From NCBI RefSeq assembly GCF_010727325.1, contig NZ_AP022565.1, positions 3,162,001 to 3,226,000 of the forward strand: a stretch of 64,000 nt of DNA, written 5' to 3'. This stretch comes from Mycolicibacterium alvei (GTDB taxonomy: Bacteria > Actinomycetota > Actinomycetes > Mycobacteriales > Mycobacteriaceae). The translations under genes were made by a program, and so were the position numbers. Shown in pieces: positions 7,569 to 14,098 of the stretch (positions within the stretch are counted from its first letter, which is position 1; each line of letters opens with the position of its first letter). The notes beneath the pieces are model-generated. The model ran no database searches. It was not told where the DNA came from and was given only the letters and a program-made list of their open reading frames with translations.

Positions 7569-7805
7569 TTATTGGGCTGCCGCAGTTTTCGGCAGCCGAT
7601 AGACGCCCGGTTGCTTGCGGGACTTGATCCAGTCCCAGCCGTCTTGCTTGCTGTAGAGGTTGTAATTGCCGATACGCGTCGGCAGAATCTCCCGGCGCAG
7701 AACCGCGTGCTTGATTGCACGTCGCGTCACGGGGATGCCCTCGTCGTAGTGCAGCCACTCCCAGAGTTCTTGCTCGGTCATGGTCGGCTTCTGGCTCTCG
7801 TCCAT
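7569..7805 (-). CDS. Winged helix-turn-helix DNA-binding protein (excisionase-like)
   Basis: A 78-residue protein. Residues ~10-65 (ELWEWLHYDEGIPVTRRAIK, then EILPTRIGNYNLYSKQDGWDW) have the helix-turn-helix plus wing typical of Xis/MerR-like small proteins, in which the wing ends in a tryptophan-rich helix. ATG 7805 is preferred over an upstream in-frame start because GAGGA stands seven bases before it. It is the gene just before the primase, so it may control replication or excision. A long imperfect inverted repeat lies immediately upstream. Confidence 0.65.
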   Translation of the reverse strand: MDESQKPTMTEQELWEWLHYDEGIPVTRRAIKHAVLRREILPTRIGNYNLYSKQDGWDWIKSRKQPGVYRLPKTAAAQ

Positions 7806-7837
7806 CACTGTCCTCGGAAAAATCGGCGCGCAAACAA

Positions 7838-7902
7838 AACTGGCGCGCATCGAAAGCGCACCCTCTAGGTATGTGAGGGATTGCCTTCGACGCACGCCAG
7901 TT
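7838..7902. repeat. Long imperfect inverted repeat upstream of the wHTH gene
   Basis: Seventeen-base arms (7838-7854 and 7886-7902, beginning AACTGGCGCGCATCGAA) pair with two mismatches across a 31-base spacer. It starts 33 bases upstream of the wHTH start codon. It could be an operator for a dimeric regulator or a leader hairpin in the transcript. The remaining bases up to 8067 show no gene. Confidence 0.55.
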
Positions 7903-8067
7903 CAGATCGGTTTAGCGCGTCGCGTCGGTCCGTAGAATGTTGCTGACGAAACAGCTCGTCTATGTGGCCTTTCGCGGGCGATATTCAGTTGTCGATACCT
8001 ATACCTTACCCGGCCCGCAGCCGCGCCGCCGATTCAACACCGACGAACGCGGCAGCGGCGCAGCGGG

Positions 8068-8358
8068 TTACGTGTCGGCGGGTTGCACCCTGTGCTTCTT
8101 GAGGTACCGTCGCCAGGCCTTCGCCATGCGTACCTCTCCCATCCCGTAGGTGGTGTAGTCGCCTCGGTAGCCGCCACCCCACAGTTGCGCGAAGATGCGG
8201 CCGAATGTGGGCCCATCGATGTTCTCGATGCCCGCGCGAATCGCTGCGTCGATGATGGGCGCCCACTCGGGGTCAGCCCGCCACGCCGCATCCCGGTCGA
8301 TGATCATGCCGCGCAGACTGCACAGCTGGCTCGCACCGATCTTCCACTCCGCGCTCAT
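8068..8358 (-). CDS. Hypothetical protein of the island
   Basis: A 96-residue protein with three Trp-rich helices (WRADPEWAPIIDAAIRAG; RIFAQLWGGGYRGDYTTYG; MAKAWRRYLKKHRVQ). The basic C-terminus suggests nucleic-acid contact. It overlaps the upstream gene by four bases (ATGA), so translation is coupled. No family recognised. Confidence 0.6.
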   Translation of the reverse strand: MSAEWKIGASQLCSLRGMIIDRDAAWRADPEWAPIIDAAIRAGIENIDGPTFGRIFAQLWGGGYRGDYTTYGMGEVRMAKAWRRYLKKHRVQPADT

Positions 8359-8858
8359 GATCCGGCCTTTGTGACGTTGATGCCCAGCGGGCGCAAATCC
8401 TCGCGCAGGATCGCCACGAGCTTGTCACAGCGATCATCGGAGCCCCCGGCCCACAGCGCAAGGCGGCGAACCGTCACCCTGGTTTGATCCTCCGGCGACG
8501 GCTCGACCTTCTCCGTCAATCGTTCAGCCTTCTCCTTGCGTGGAGTTTTCGGCAGTACGTCGCGGGTGATGCGTCGCCACGAGCCGTACTTGTCCCACGC
8601 GTGGGACACTTCGCTCTTGCTCTTGAACTTCTCGGCGAGTTGCATACGCCGATGGATCTCGCTACGGCTGACGCCGTACTCCTTCACGACCCTCGCCACC
8701 AACCCGCGCCGCAGCTGCTTCTTGTCGTCGCGCTGCTTCAACAGGACGTTGCCAAAGTCCCAACGGGCCTCGATGCTCCTGCCTTCATCCTCACGGATGG
8801 CCTTGTCGTGCGGGTCCAGCTGGCCCAAGACCACGGCGTGCTCGTCCGTCTCTTTCAT
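8355..8858 (-). CDS. Helix-turn-helix hypothetical protein (DUF3102-like, uncertain)
   Basis: A 167-residue charged protein. Residues ~20-75 (EARWDFGNVLLKQRDDKKQL, then RVVKEYGVSRSEIHRRMQLAEKF) contain a clear helix-turn-helix and resemble plasmid and element proteins with a ParB-like or DUF3102-like DNA-binding segment. The start at ATG 8858 is chosen because GGAGGA lies just upstream; the longer frame runs through a long inverted repeat and is unlikely to be translated. First gene of a two-gene unit. A role in control of replication or copy number is possible but unproven. Confidence 0.6.
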   Translation of the reverse strand: MKETDEHAVVLGQLDPHDKAIREDEGRSIEARWDFGNVLLKQRDDKKQLRRGLVARVVKEYGVSRSEIHRRMQLAEKFKSKSEVSHAWDKYGSWRRITRDVLPKTPRKEKAERLTEKVEPSPEDQTRVTVRRLALWAGGSDDRCDKLVAILREDLRPLGINVTKAGS

Positions 8859-9239
8859 GTGTTCCTCCGTTCTATGCCTCTCCCGGAGAAACCAAAGGTG
8901 CCCTCGGAGAAGCAAACTTTCACCTGCACTTCTGTACAGACTTGGTTTGTCTCTCCGAGGGCACCCTGCGTCAGCTTGCTGCGCCTCAGTCTGTTCTGGT
9001 CCCCCGCCCCGTGGGGCGGATGCCGTCACCGAAAGACTGTTCATCCCGCCGAGCCGATCACGGCGGTCCCCATCAGTCTAGCCAGCCATCACCGAGCGTG
9101 CCAGGACCGTCCTTAACCCGGCGAACTTGTGCACGCCGTCCACAACTATCAGGGGTGCCGCCCGCCCCGGCCTACCCGGTCGCCGTCCCGGTGCTCGGCA
9201 CGCCGCTACGCACCACGACGGGTGCCAGGGCGATGTGTT
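8859..9239. other. 381-base non-coding stretch with a long inverted repeat
   Basis: No convincing gene is seen on either strand. It holds a long imperfect inverted repeat (8897-8965) and a short perfect hairpin with 7-base stems (9004-9010 and 9013-9019, CCGCCCC and its complement). The hairpin follows the 3' end of the leftward gene at 9240-9875 by ~220 bases, too far to be its simple terminator. Confidence 0.6.
8897..8965. repeat. 21-base imperfect inverted repeat
   Basis: Arms 8897-8917 and 8945-8965 pair with two adjacent mismatches across a 27-base spacer; the shared core is CTCCGAGGGCACC. It lies 39 bases upstream of the start at 8858, the same layout as the repeat at 7838-7902 although the arm sequences differ. 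Possible operator, leader hairpin, small RNA or packaging-type site. Confidence 0.65.
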
Positions 9240-9875
9240 CTACGCCCAGGCGTCGGGGTTCACGTCGGGCTCGGGGTTTGGCATGATCCGCGCGCCGGGT
9301 AGCAGGTCCGCTTGTTCATCCATCTCACTGATGATGAAACCGTCGTCGGCCATCACACCCGCCTGCTCGCGGCACGGTACACAGCACGCGAAGATCAGTA
9401 AGAACCGCCCCCGCAGCAGCGGAACCCGAACCGTCGCCCCGCCGCAGTCGTCCGCAATATTGATCTGGCATCCGTTCGCGATGTCGTGTAGCCAATGCAG
9501 GTGGGGCAATGTCGCCGCGAACTCATCAGGCTTGCCCTTGCAGACGAAAGCCCGTTCGTCGCCAACGAAATGTACATACGTTTCACGGTCGCGTCTTGGC
9601 CCTCGAAGGGTATTGCCGGCGGTGTTGACATACCGCATGTCGCCTCCGCGGCCGAGGCCATGGTGGACGTTGCTTAATGTCCGCTCGGCGAGGTCGTACA
9701 TCCTCGGTGACCAAGCCGGGTCGAAAAGCGAGCTTGCGTCATCGCCAGACCTTGTCGACCGCACCACGATCCGCTTGGCGTCAAGCATCGCCTGCACAAT
9801 GGGGTGATCGGGGTCGGGCGACTCACCCATCCGATATTTGTCAAAGAGTTGTCGGCTTTGCGGATCCATGGTCAT
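9240..9875 (-). CDS. Hypothetical protein of the island (211 residues)
   Basis: No family recognised. The protein is soluble by composition, with a Cys-rich segment (FACCVPC) near residue 165 and an acidic region after it. AAGGAG stands eight bases before ATG 9875, inside the end of the upstream wHTH gene, with which it overlaps by four bases. Together with that gene it forms the first leftward unit, divergent from the capsid-like gene. A metal-binding or redox role for the cysteines is only a guess. Confidence 0.6.
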   Translation of the reverse strand: MTMDPQSRQLFDKYRMGESPDPDHPIVQAMLDAKRIVVRSTRSGDDASSLFDPAWSPRMYDLAERTLSNVHHGLGRGGDMRYVNTAGNTLRGPRRDRETYVHFVGDERAFVCKGKPDEFAATLPHLHWLHDIANGCQINIADDCGGATVRVPLLRGRFLLIFACCVPCREQAGVMADDGFIISEMDEQADLLPGARIMPNPEPDVNPDAWA

Positions 9876-10204
9876 GTAGTCGCTCCTTTGTTGGTGTCGT
9901 CGTATCGGGACATGATCCAGTCGAATAGTCCTTGTGTTGAGAAAAACAGCGCGCCAGACATTCTCACGCCACTTAATTCACCCTTGGCCGTCGCGGCGCG
10001 AACATAGTTCAGGCGCACTGGCACACCGAGAACATCGTTCAGCCAGCGGTGTGCACCGGCTCGACCTCGGATAGTTGGCACTTCCGACACGACCACGCCG
10101 GGCGGTGGTTCATGCCTCTTTGGCACTGGCTCGACCTGCCAATCTCTTGCAAAGGTTTCCGCTCGTCGCGCCGTATTCATCGGCGGTGCAGCGCTATTCG
10201 TCAT
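9872..10204 (-). CDS. wHTH excisionase/repressor-like DNA-binding protein
   Basis: A 110-residue protein with a disordered N-terminal 45 residues and a DNA-binding C-terminus: HRWLNDVLGVPVRLNYVRAA, then KGELSGVRMSGALFFSTQGL. The ATAKGEL segment then GALFFST resembles helix two and the wing of excisionase-type proteins. It is transcribed divergently from the capsid-like gene over a 144-base gap, the usual place for a lysogeny or satellite switch regulator. No ribosome site precedes the ATG; a TAGAAT box seven bases upstream fits a leaderless mRNA. Confidence 0.6.
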   Translation of the reverse strand: MTNSAAPPMNTARRAETFARDWQVEPVPKRHEPPPGVVVSEVPTIRGRAGAHRWLNDVLGVPVRLNYVRAATAKGELSGVRMSGALFFSTQGLFDWIMSRYDDTNKGATT

Positions 10205-10217
10205 ATATTCGATTCTA
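10205..10217 (-). promoter_or_regulatory. Leaderless promoter -10 element (leftward)
   Basis: On the minus strand, TAGAAT (10217-10212) lies seven bases before ATG 10204. This spacing puts the transcription start at or next to the A of the start codon, as in the leaderless mRNAs common in mycobacteria. The missing Shine-Dalgarno site supports this. Confidence 0.5.
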
Positions 10218-10348
10218 GCCGCTAACCGCCCCGGTCCGCCGACATTAAGCTGCCGACCGCCGCGAAACTAACAGTCGGCGTCTTTGGCTCAGCGCGGCAG
10301 TGTGTTTCAGGCGTAGGTTCTCCCTAACCGCTACACAAGGAGACGACT

Positions 10349-11464
10349 ATGGTGAACCGCAGCGGAACGCAAACCCGCGGTGATGTACTTGTCAATCAGC
10401 TCGCGGACGGCACAGACCTCTCGGTCATCTGGGATGAGCTGACCACCGCCTTGGCGGAGTACAACCAGCACCGAAGCGCCATTGCCAACTTGCTGTCGTA
10501 CAAGACAATCAACGCCGCCGACGCTGTAGCGCAGGACGTGCAAGCGGAACTTTTTGAGGAGGCCACAGAATTCGGCGCTCCCCGTGGCATTTCCGATCCG
10601 TCGTACTTAAAGCTCGGCTACAGCTTCAAAGACCACGACCTCGCGCTACGGATGACCTGGCGCTACCTCCGCGATGCGACGCGGGAGCAGGTCGACAACC
10701 GCATCATCCGCGCATTCGAAGCCGATAACCGGCTCACCACTGGCACGATCCTTCAGCGGTTGTTCTCCAACGTGGTGCGTACCAACGACTTCGGTCATTC
10801 GGTTTACGGACTGTGGAACGGTGACGGGATGGTCCCGCCCGCGCACCTGGGCCGCACGTTCGACGGTGCACACACCCATTACCTCACGACCCAAAGTGTC
10901 ACACTCGACCCCGTTCATGTCGAGGCCGGCATCAACCATGTGAAGGAACACGGCTACGGCTCAACACAATCCGCGCGGTTCCTGCTCTTGGTACATCCGA
11001 ACGATTTGGAGTCGTCGAAGATCACGAGCTGGCGGGCGGGAGTGACGTTCGATACCAGTAAAACTCCCAAGTACGACTTCATCCCGTCCTCCAACGCCCC
11101 GGCGCGGCTCACCACCGAACGCGTGGAAGGGGCTGCCCCGCCGCCCGATTACAACGGCCTAGAGGTCACCGGCAGTTACGGCAAGGCGTTGGTGATCGAA
11201 AGCTACTTTATCCCCGCAGGTTGGGCGGCCATTGTTGCGACTGGTGGGCCCAACAGTGAGTCGAATCCCATTGGTTTTAGGGAACATACCAACCCGGCCT
11301 ATCGCGGTCTGCGCGCGATTCCCGGTGTGGGGCCGTACCCGCTGCAAGAGTCGTTCTTGGCGCGTTCGTTCGGCGTCGGCATTCGGCACCGTAGCGCGGC
11401 CCTAGCAATTCAGATCACGGGCAGCACGACCTACACGCCGCCCGTCATCGTCGCCCACAGGTAA
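10349..11464 (+). CDS. Major capsid-like protein (HK97-fold candidate)
   Basis: A 371-residue protein with AAGGAG eight bases before the ATG. Features that suggest a phage major capsid protein are: an N-terminal charged helical region, LRMTWRYLRDATREQVDN followed by a long helix, the motifs GLWNGDGMVPPAHLG and HTHYL, HGYGS followed by FLLLVHPND, and a C-terminal strand-rich stretch (GKALVIESYFIPAGWAAIVA; RSFGVGIRHRSAALAIQI) typical of the P-domain. Its length also fits. No protease, portal, terminase or scaffold gene lies beside it; only a 78-residue ORF follows. Alternatively it may be another shell-forming protein such as an encapsulin relative, or a capsid-interference factor. The assignment is by pattern, not by a search. 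Confidence 0.55.
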   Translation: MVNRSGTQTRGDVLVNQLADGTDLSVIWDELTTALAEYNQHRSAIANLLSYKTINAADAVAQDVQAELFEEATEFGAPRGISDPSYLKLGYSFKDHDLALRMTWRYLRDATREQVDNRIIRAFEADNRLTTGTILQRLFSNVVRTNDFGHSVYGLWNGDGMVPPAHLGRTFDGAHTHYLTTQSVTLDPVHVEAGINHVKEHGYGSTQSARFLLLVHPNDLESSKITSWRAGVTFDTSKTPKYDFIPSSNAPARLTTERVEGAAPPPDYNGLEVTGSYGKALVIESYFIPAGWAAIVATGGPNSESNPIGFREHTNPAYRGLRAIPGVGPYPLQESFLARSFGVGIRHRSAALAIQITGSTTYTPPVIVAHR

Positions 11465-11469
11465 CCACG

Positions 11470-11706
11470 ATGAGCTTCGACCGTAAGTGGTACGGCGACG
11501 GCGAACACGCCCGTGGCTGTGAGCACACCGGCGCCACCGAGTTCTCCTGGGGACCGGGGCCGGCCCCGCCAGGGCGGGAGTACGCCCCGCCGAGCGAGGG
11601 TGGCGCATATGTGGGCCGGTCGCCGGACATGACCGATCCGCCGAAGGGCAGGTACAGGCGCAGCGGTGCACCACGCGGTTACTCGGGCGACCCCGTGACC
11701 CACTAA
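11470..11706 (+). CDS. Small hypothetical protein downstream of capsid-like gene
   Basis: A 78-residue Gly/Pro-rich, charged protein (MSFDRKWYGDGEHARG at the N-terminus) with no predicted membrane segment. It starts five bases after the capsid-like stop codon and is almost certainly co-transcribed with it. It could be a small head or decoration factor; no family recognised. Confidence 0.5.
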   Translation: MSFDRKWYGDGEHARGCEHTGATEFSWGPGPAPPGREYAPPSEGGAYVGRSPDMTDPPKGRYRRSGAPRGYSGDPVTH

Positions 11707-11753
11707 TAGTGGAGCGTAAGCCGCTAGTAGCACGGCCAAGCAGAAGAAGCGCG

Positions 11754-12674
11754 CTAGCTCGCGTCTGCCATTGCGGCCTCAGCCAACACCGCGAAGCCGA
11801 AATACAGGTGGCTGAGACTGGTGATCGCAAGCAACACGGCGTGCCTGTAATAGGCTGCGTTCGCTTCGACCTCAAGCAATTCGGATAGCGACTCCTGCTC
11901 GCCAGAGAAGTGAATGGTGTCGCCGTAGTTGAACGTCAGAATCAACTTCTGCGGATCGATGTTGCAGTAGCTGAACGGGAAGTCATCCGGCGCTGGGTGA
12001 GGACCGGACTTGCCAACCTTGGTCGCGACGATGTTCTCCAACAGCCGATTCATTAGCTTGCCGCGGGCCTTTGCCCACTGTGTTACAACATTTTTCGGTG
12101 CTTCCTGTTCGGCAGCGGGTAGCAGCTTGATCGCCTTCATCAGCAGGCCCTTTGTCCGGCTAAATGACGCTGTCTCGTCGTCGCTGTGCAGCTGGCGGAA
12201 GGCAAGCGAGGTGCCCCCAAAGGCTTCCTCAGTCGGGAACGACAATTTGACGTCGGGTTGGCCGCCCTTCTTCACGGACCAACTAAGGCCGGTCTCGTCG
12301 TTGAGCGCAGAGTATCCGGCGAGCCGCCGACATACCTTTGCGTAGCGACGCAACACGGTCTTGTCGTCATCGGTGAGGCCTGCGAGGGCTGGGAAGTCAG
12401 CCGGGTCCGGCAGAGCGAACGCGTAGCTCAGCATCTCCCAGCGGTGCGCGAAGCCGTTGTTCTTGCCCACGGCATGCTCGATCAGCGGCGGGTCGAACAG
12501 CAACGGATACGGGTGGATCAAACCCTCAAAAGGCATGAGGGTGAGAGTCACGTCACCGGTCAGCGGGTTGACCTTGCTCGCGGTGATCTTGCTAGCCATC
12601 TTGATCGCGTGGTGTTCGAAGGTGATCACAGCAGCATCCCTGTACTTCGCCGGGAGGTCGCCTGTGGTTGTCAT
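11754..12674 (-). CDS. Orphan cargo protein next to the right attachment site
   Basis: A 306-residue protein facing the capsid unit and adjacent to the right end of the island, where satellites and prophages commonly carry anti-phage or fitness genes. The N-terminal ~65 residues are strand-rich (ITFEHHAIKMASKITASKVN), the middle is helical with Lys/Arg-rich patches, and the last ~40 residues are hydrophobic (YRHAVLLAITSLSHLYFGFA), so it may touch membrane. GAGG precedes the ATG. No catalytic motif or known family was recognised; a defence role is inferred only from position. Confidence 0.65.
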   Translation of the reverse strand: MTTTGDLPAKYRDAAVITFEHHAIKMASKITASKVNPLTGDVTLTLMPFEGLIHPYPLLFDPPLIEHAVGKNNGFAHRWEMLSYAFALPDPADFPALAGLTDDDKTVLRRYAKVCRRLAGYSALNDETGLSWSVKKGGQPDVKLSFPTEEAFGGTSLAFRQLHSDDETASFSRTKGLLMKAIKLLPAAEQEAPKNVVTQWAKARGKLMNRLLENIVATKVGKSGPHPAPDDFPFSYCNIDPQKLILTFNYGDTIHFSGEQESLSELLEVEANAAYYRHAVLLAITSLSHLYFGFAVLAEAAMADAS

Positions 12675-12787
12675 TGCCTCGCCTTCTGTGGTGCATGCGC
12701 AAGTTCTCGCTCATGCGTTCGAGCGACTGGAGCCAGTCTATGACCGTGCTCTGACACGACTCGGCGTGTCGACGGGGGCGTCGTGTC

Positions 12788-12869
12788 CCGGTACCCCGTC
12801 CATACCCCCGACTGAACCCGTACTGCGCCCGTACCGTAGCCGTACCCGACTAGTGCGCTAGCCGTACCT
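12788..12869. repeat. GTACC-rich motif cluster beside the right attachment site
   Basis: Several copies of GTACC or close variants (starting near 12791, 12801, 12820, 12831, 12842 and 12864) fall within ~80 bases, 90-165 bases left of the attachment core. Two GTACCCCG copies also lie near 136-157, on the inner side of the left core. This is the layout expected for integrase or excisionase arm-binding sites. The 280-base gap 12675-12954 holds no gene. Confidence 0.45.
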
Positions 12870-12954
12870 AAGTTGCAGGCCGCGTTGCAATTTGGCTTTG
12901 CTATGCGGCCGATCTACCAGGCGTTATCGCTCACCTGTTCGCGTCTGGAAAATA

Positions 12955-12999
12955 CTTCCCAAGCTGAATACGCGGGTTCGATTCCCGTCATCGGCTCCA
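12955..12999 (+). repeat. Attachment-site copy 2 (attR of the large island)
   Basis: Identical over 45 bases to copy 3 (15506-15550), and 42 of 45 to copy 1. Only the tRNA 3' half is present; the 5' half is missing, so this is not a tRNA gene. It marks the junction between the large island and the 2.55 kb segment. Confidence 0.85.
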
Positions 13000-13302
13000 C
13001 ATCCAACTGCGACACTCCGGCACCGAACTAGCCGGTGCCCGGCCAATCGCCGGGGTCACCGCTGGGCAGGCGGAAGTCGCGCGGCGGGCGAGCCGGCGGA
13101 CCCAATGCCGCCTTCAAACCCCCGACACACTCATTTTCACGCGGCGCCAGCGCCCTTCACCTACAGCCGATTCCCAGGCTTACGGGCGGGCCCCCGACAT
13201 GGCGTCCGCGGAACTTTTGTGTCCGGTGACCGTCGCGAGGCTAGATAAACTATGGAACACGCCCTCCGTTCCGGGGTTGATTCCACGACGAGGAGGATGC
13301 CG
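13000..13302. other. Non-coding stretch after attR
   Basis: No gene is seen. A perfect 7-base-stem hairpin (13019-13025 and 13033-13039, GGCACCG and its complement) lies 20 bases past the attachment core and could be a terminator. TAGATAAACT around 13240 may be part of a promoter for the genes that follow. Confidence 0.45.
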
Positions 13303-13494
13303 ATGGGGTCGATGACTCTCGCCGATATCGGCATGCCGTCCCTGACACCCCACGAGCGTGAGCCGGTTCCGGCCGCCTCGCCGACGCTCGCCGCTCCGCT
13401 GGCCACAGCCCCCCCAGGGTCCAGTGTGCGCCCCGTGTCCGTACCGATCGTTGGGCCGTTGTTGATACTTCCGACAATGGCGCCCGCGCGATGA
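13303..13494 (+). CDS. Small Pro/Ala/Ser-rich protein
   Basis: A 63-residue protein. The second ATG of ATGCCGATG is chosen because it stands six bases from AGGAGG. The product is rich in Pro, Ala, Ser and Thr in its middle and ends with a hydrophobic segment (PIVGPLLILPTMAPAR). No signal-peptide layout is clear. It overlaps the next gene by four bases (ATGA), so translation is coupled. Function unknown. Confidence 0.5.
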   Translation: MGSMTLADIGMPSLTPHEREPVPAASPTLAAPLATAPPGSSVRPVSVPIVGPLLILPTMAPAR

Positions 13495-13781
13495 TCGCCG
13501 GTTCGTCCACGACCATGAAGAGCTGGGGTCCGAGCGTGTTCGGCGCCGCGGTTTTCGCCGGACTGCTGTGGCCGGTGTTGCTGGCCTGCATCGGCATCTT
13601 CGATCCGGTCCCGCATACACGCAATGTCGTTACGGTGGGTGCGGTTGCGCTGTTGATCGCCGCCGCTGGCATCGGGCTGTATCGGTACAAAGCTCCTCGA
13701 ATCGGCGCGGCGATCACCTTGGGCGCCCTGCTGGGCTTGCCGATGCTGTTGTCACTCATGATCTTCGGAATCGCCAAGTGA
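13491..13781 (+). CDS. Small three-helix membrane protein A
   Basis: A 96-residue protein with three likely membrane helices (around residues 14-36, 44-60 and 70-93) and short loops (FDPVPHTRN; YRYKAPR). It starts inside the stop codon of the preceding gene and ends overlapping the next start (GTGA). No family recognised; likely acts with membrane protein B and the TPR protein. Confidence 0.65.
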   Translation: MIAGSSTTMKSWGPSVFGAAVFAGLLWPVLLACIGIFDPVPHTRNVVTVGAVALLIAAAGIGLYRYKAPRIGAAITLGALLGLPMLLSLMIFGIAK

Positions 13782-14065
13782 CCGATCGGTTCGAGCCTGC
13801 ACCTGCGTCACAGCCGCTTCTTCTATCGTCGCGGCCGGCCCTGCAGGTGCTCGGGTTGTTCCTCGGAGCGCTGACGACAGCGCATCCGATATTCATCGAC
13901 CTACTCCCGGTCGCCTGGATCGTTCCGGCCGCGATCGCGGCGCTGGTGTCGCTCATCAGACCGGCGCGGCCGGTGGCTCTCGGGTTCGCCGCCGCGAGCC
14001 TGGCTTGGGCGACGGCATACCTGGTTTTTGTGGTCATCGTGGTCACCGTCAGCGTGATCCGCTGA
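13778..14065 (+). CDS. Small three-helix membrane protein B
   Basis: A 95-residue protein with three hydrophobic helices after a ~22-residue cytoplasmic N-terminus. GTG 13778 overlaps the TGA of membrane protein A. The longer open frame upstream runs through A in another frame and is rejected. The size and layout resemble A, so the two may form a heteromeric membrane unit. Confidence 0.65.
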   Translation: MTDRFEPAPASQPLLLSSRPALQVLGLFLGALTTAHPIFIDLLPVAWIVPAAIAALVSLIRPARPVALGFAAASLAWATAYLVFVVIVVTVSVIR

Positions 14066-14098
14066 CCACGCCGACGACACATCGAGAGGGGACATACC

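Larger units (their letters stand above)
43..12999. mobile_element. Integrated phage-satellite-like island (~13 kb)
   Basis: The element is bounded by direct copies of the tRNA-Gly 3' half. It carries a tyrosine integrase near the left end, a serine recombinase, a primase-polymerase/helicase protein, four or more small DNA-binding proteins, a capsid-like gene transcribed rightward, and a cargo gene at the right end. Terminase, portal, head-tail joining, tail and lysis genes are not seen, nor is an FtsK/TraB translocase. This gene set matches phage satellites better than a prophage or an actinobacterial conjugative element; the satellite label is inference. The exact crossover base is unknown. 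Confidence 0.75.

Noticed and set aside
8589..8612. Palindrome GTCCCACGCGTGGGAC as an operator
   Set aside because: It lies inside the coding part of the gene at 8355-8858 and a single 16-base palindrome of this base composition is weak evidence.
43..12999. Complete prophage
   Set aside because: No terminase, portal, tail, tape-measure, lysin or holin gene is present in 13 kb.
43..12999. Actinobacterial integrative and conjugative element (AICE)
   Set aside because: The FtsK/TraB translocase that defines AICEs is missing, and a capsid-like gene is present.
12955..12999. A second complete tRNA-Gly gene
   Set aside because: Only the anticodon-to-CCA half is present; the 5' acceptor and D arm are absent. 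The same holds for 15506-15550.
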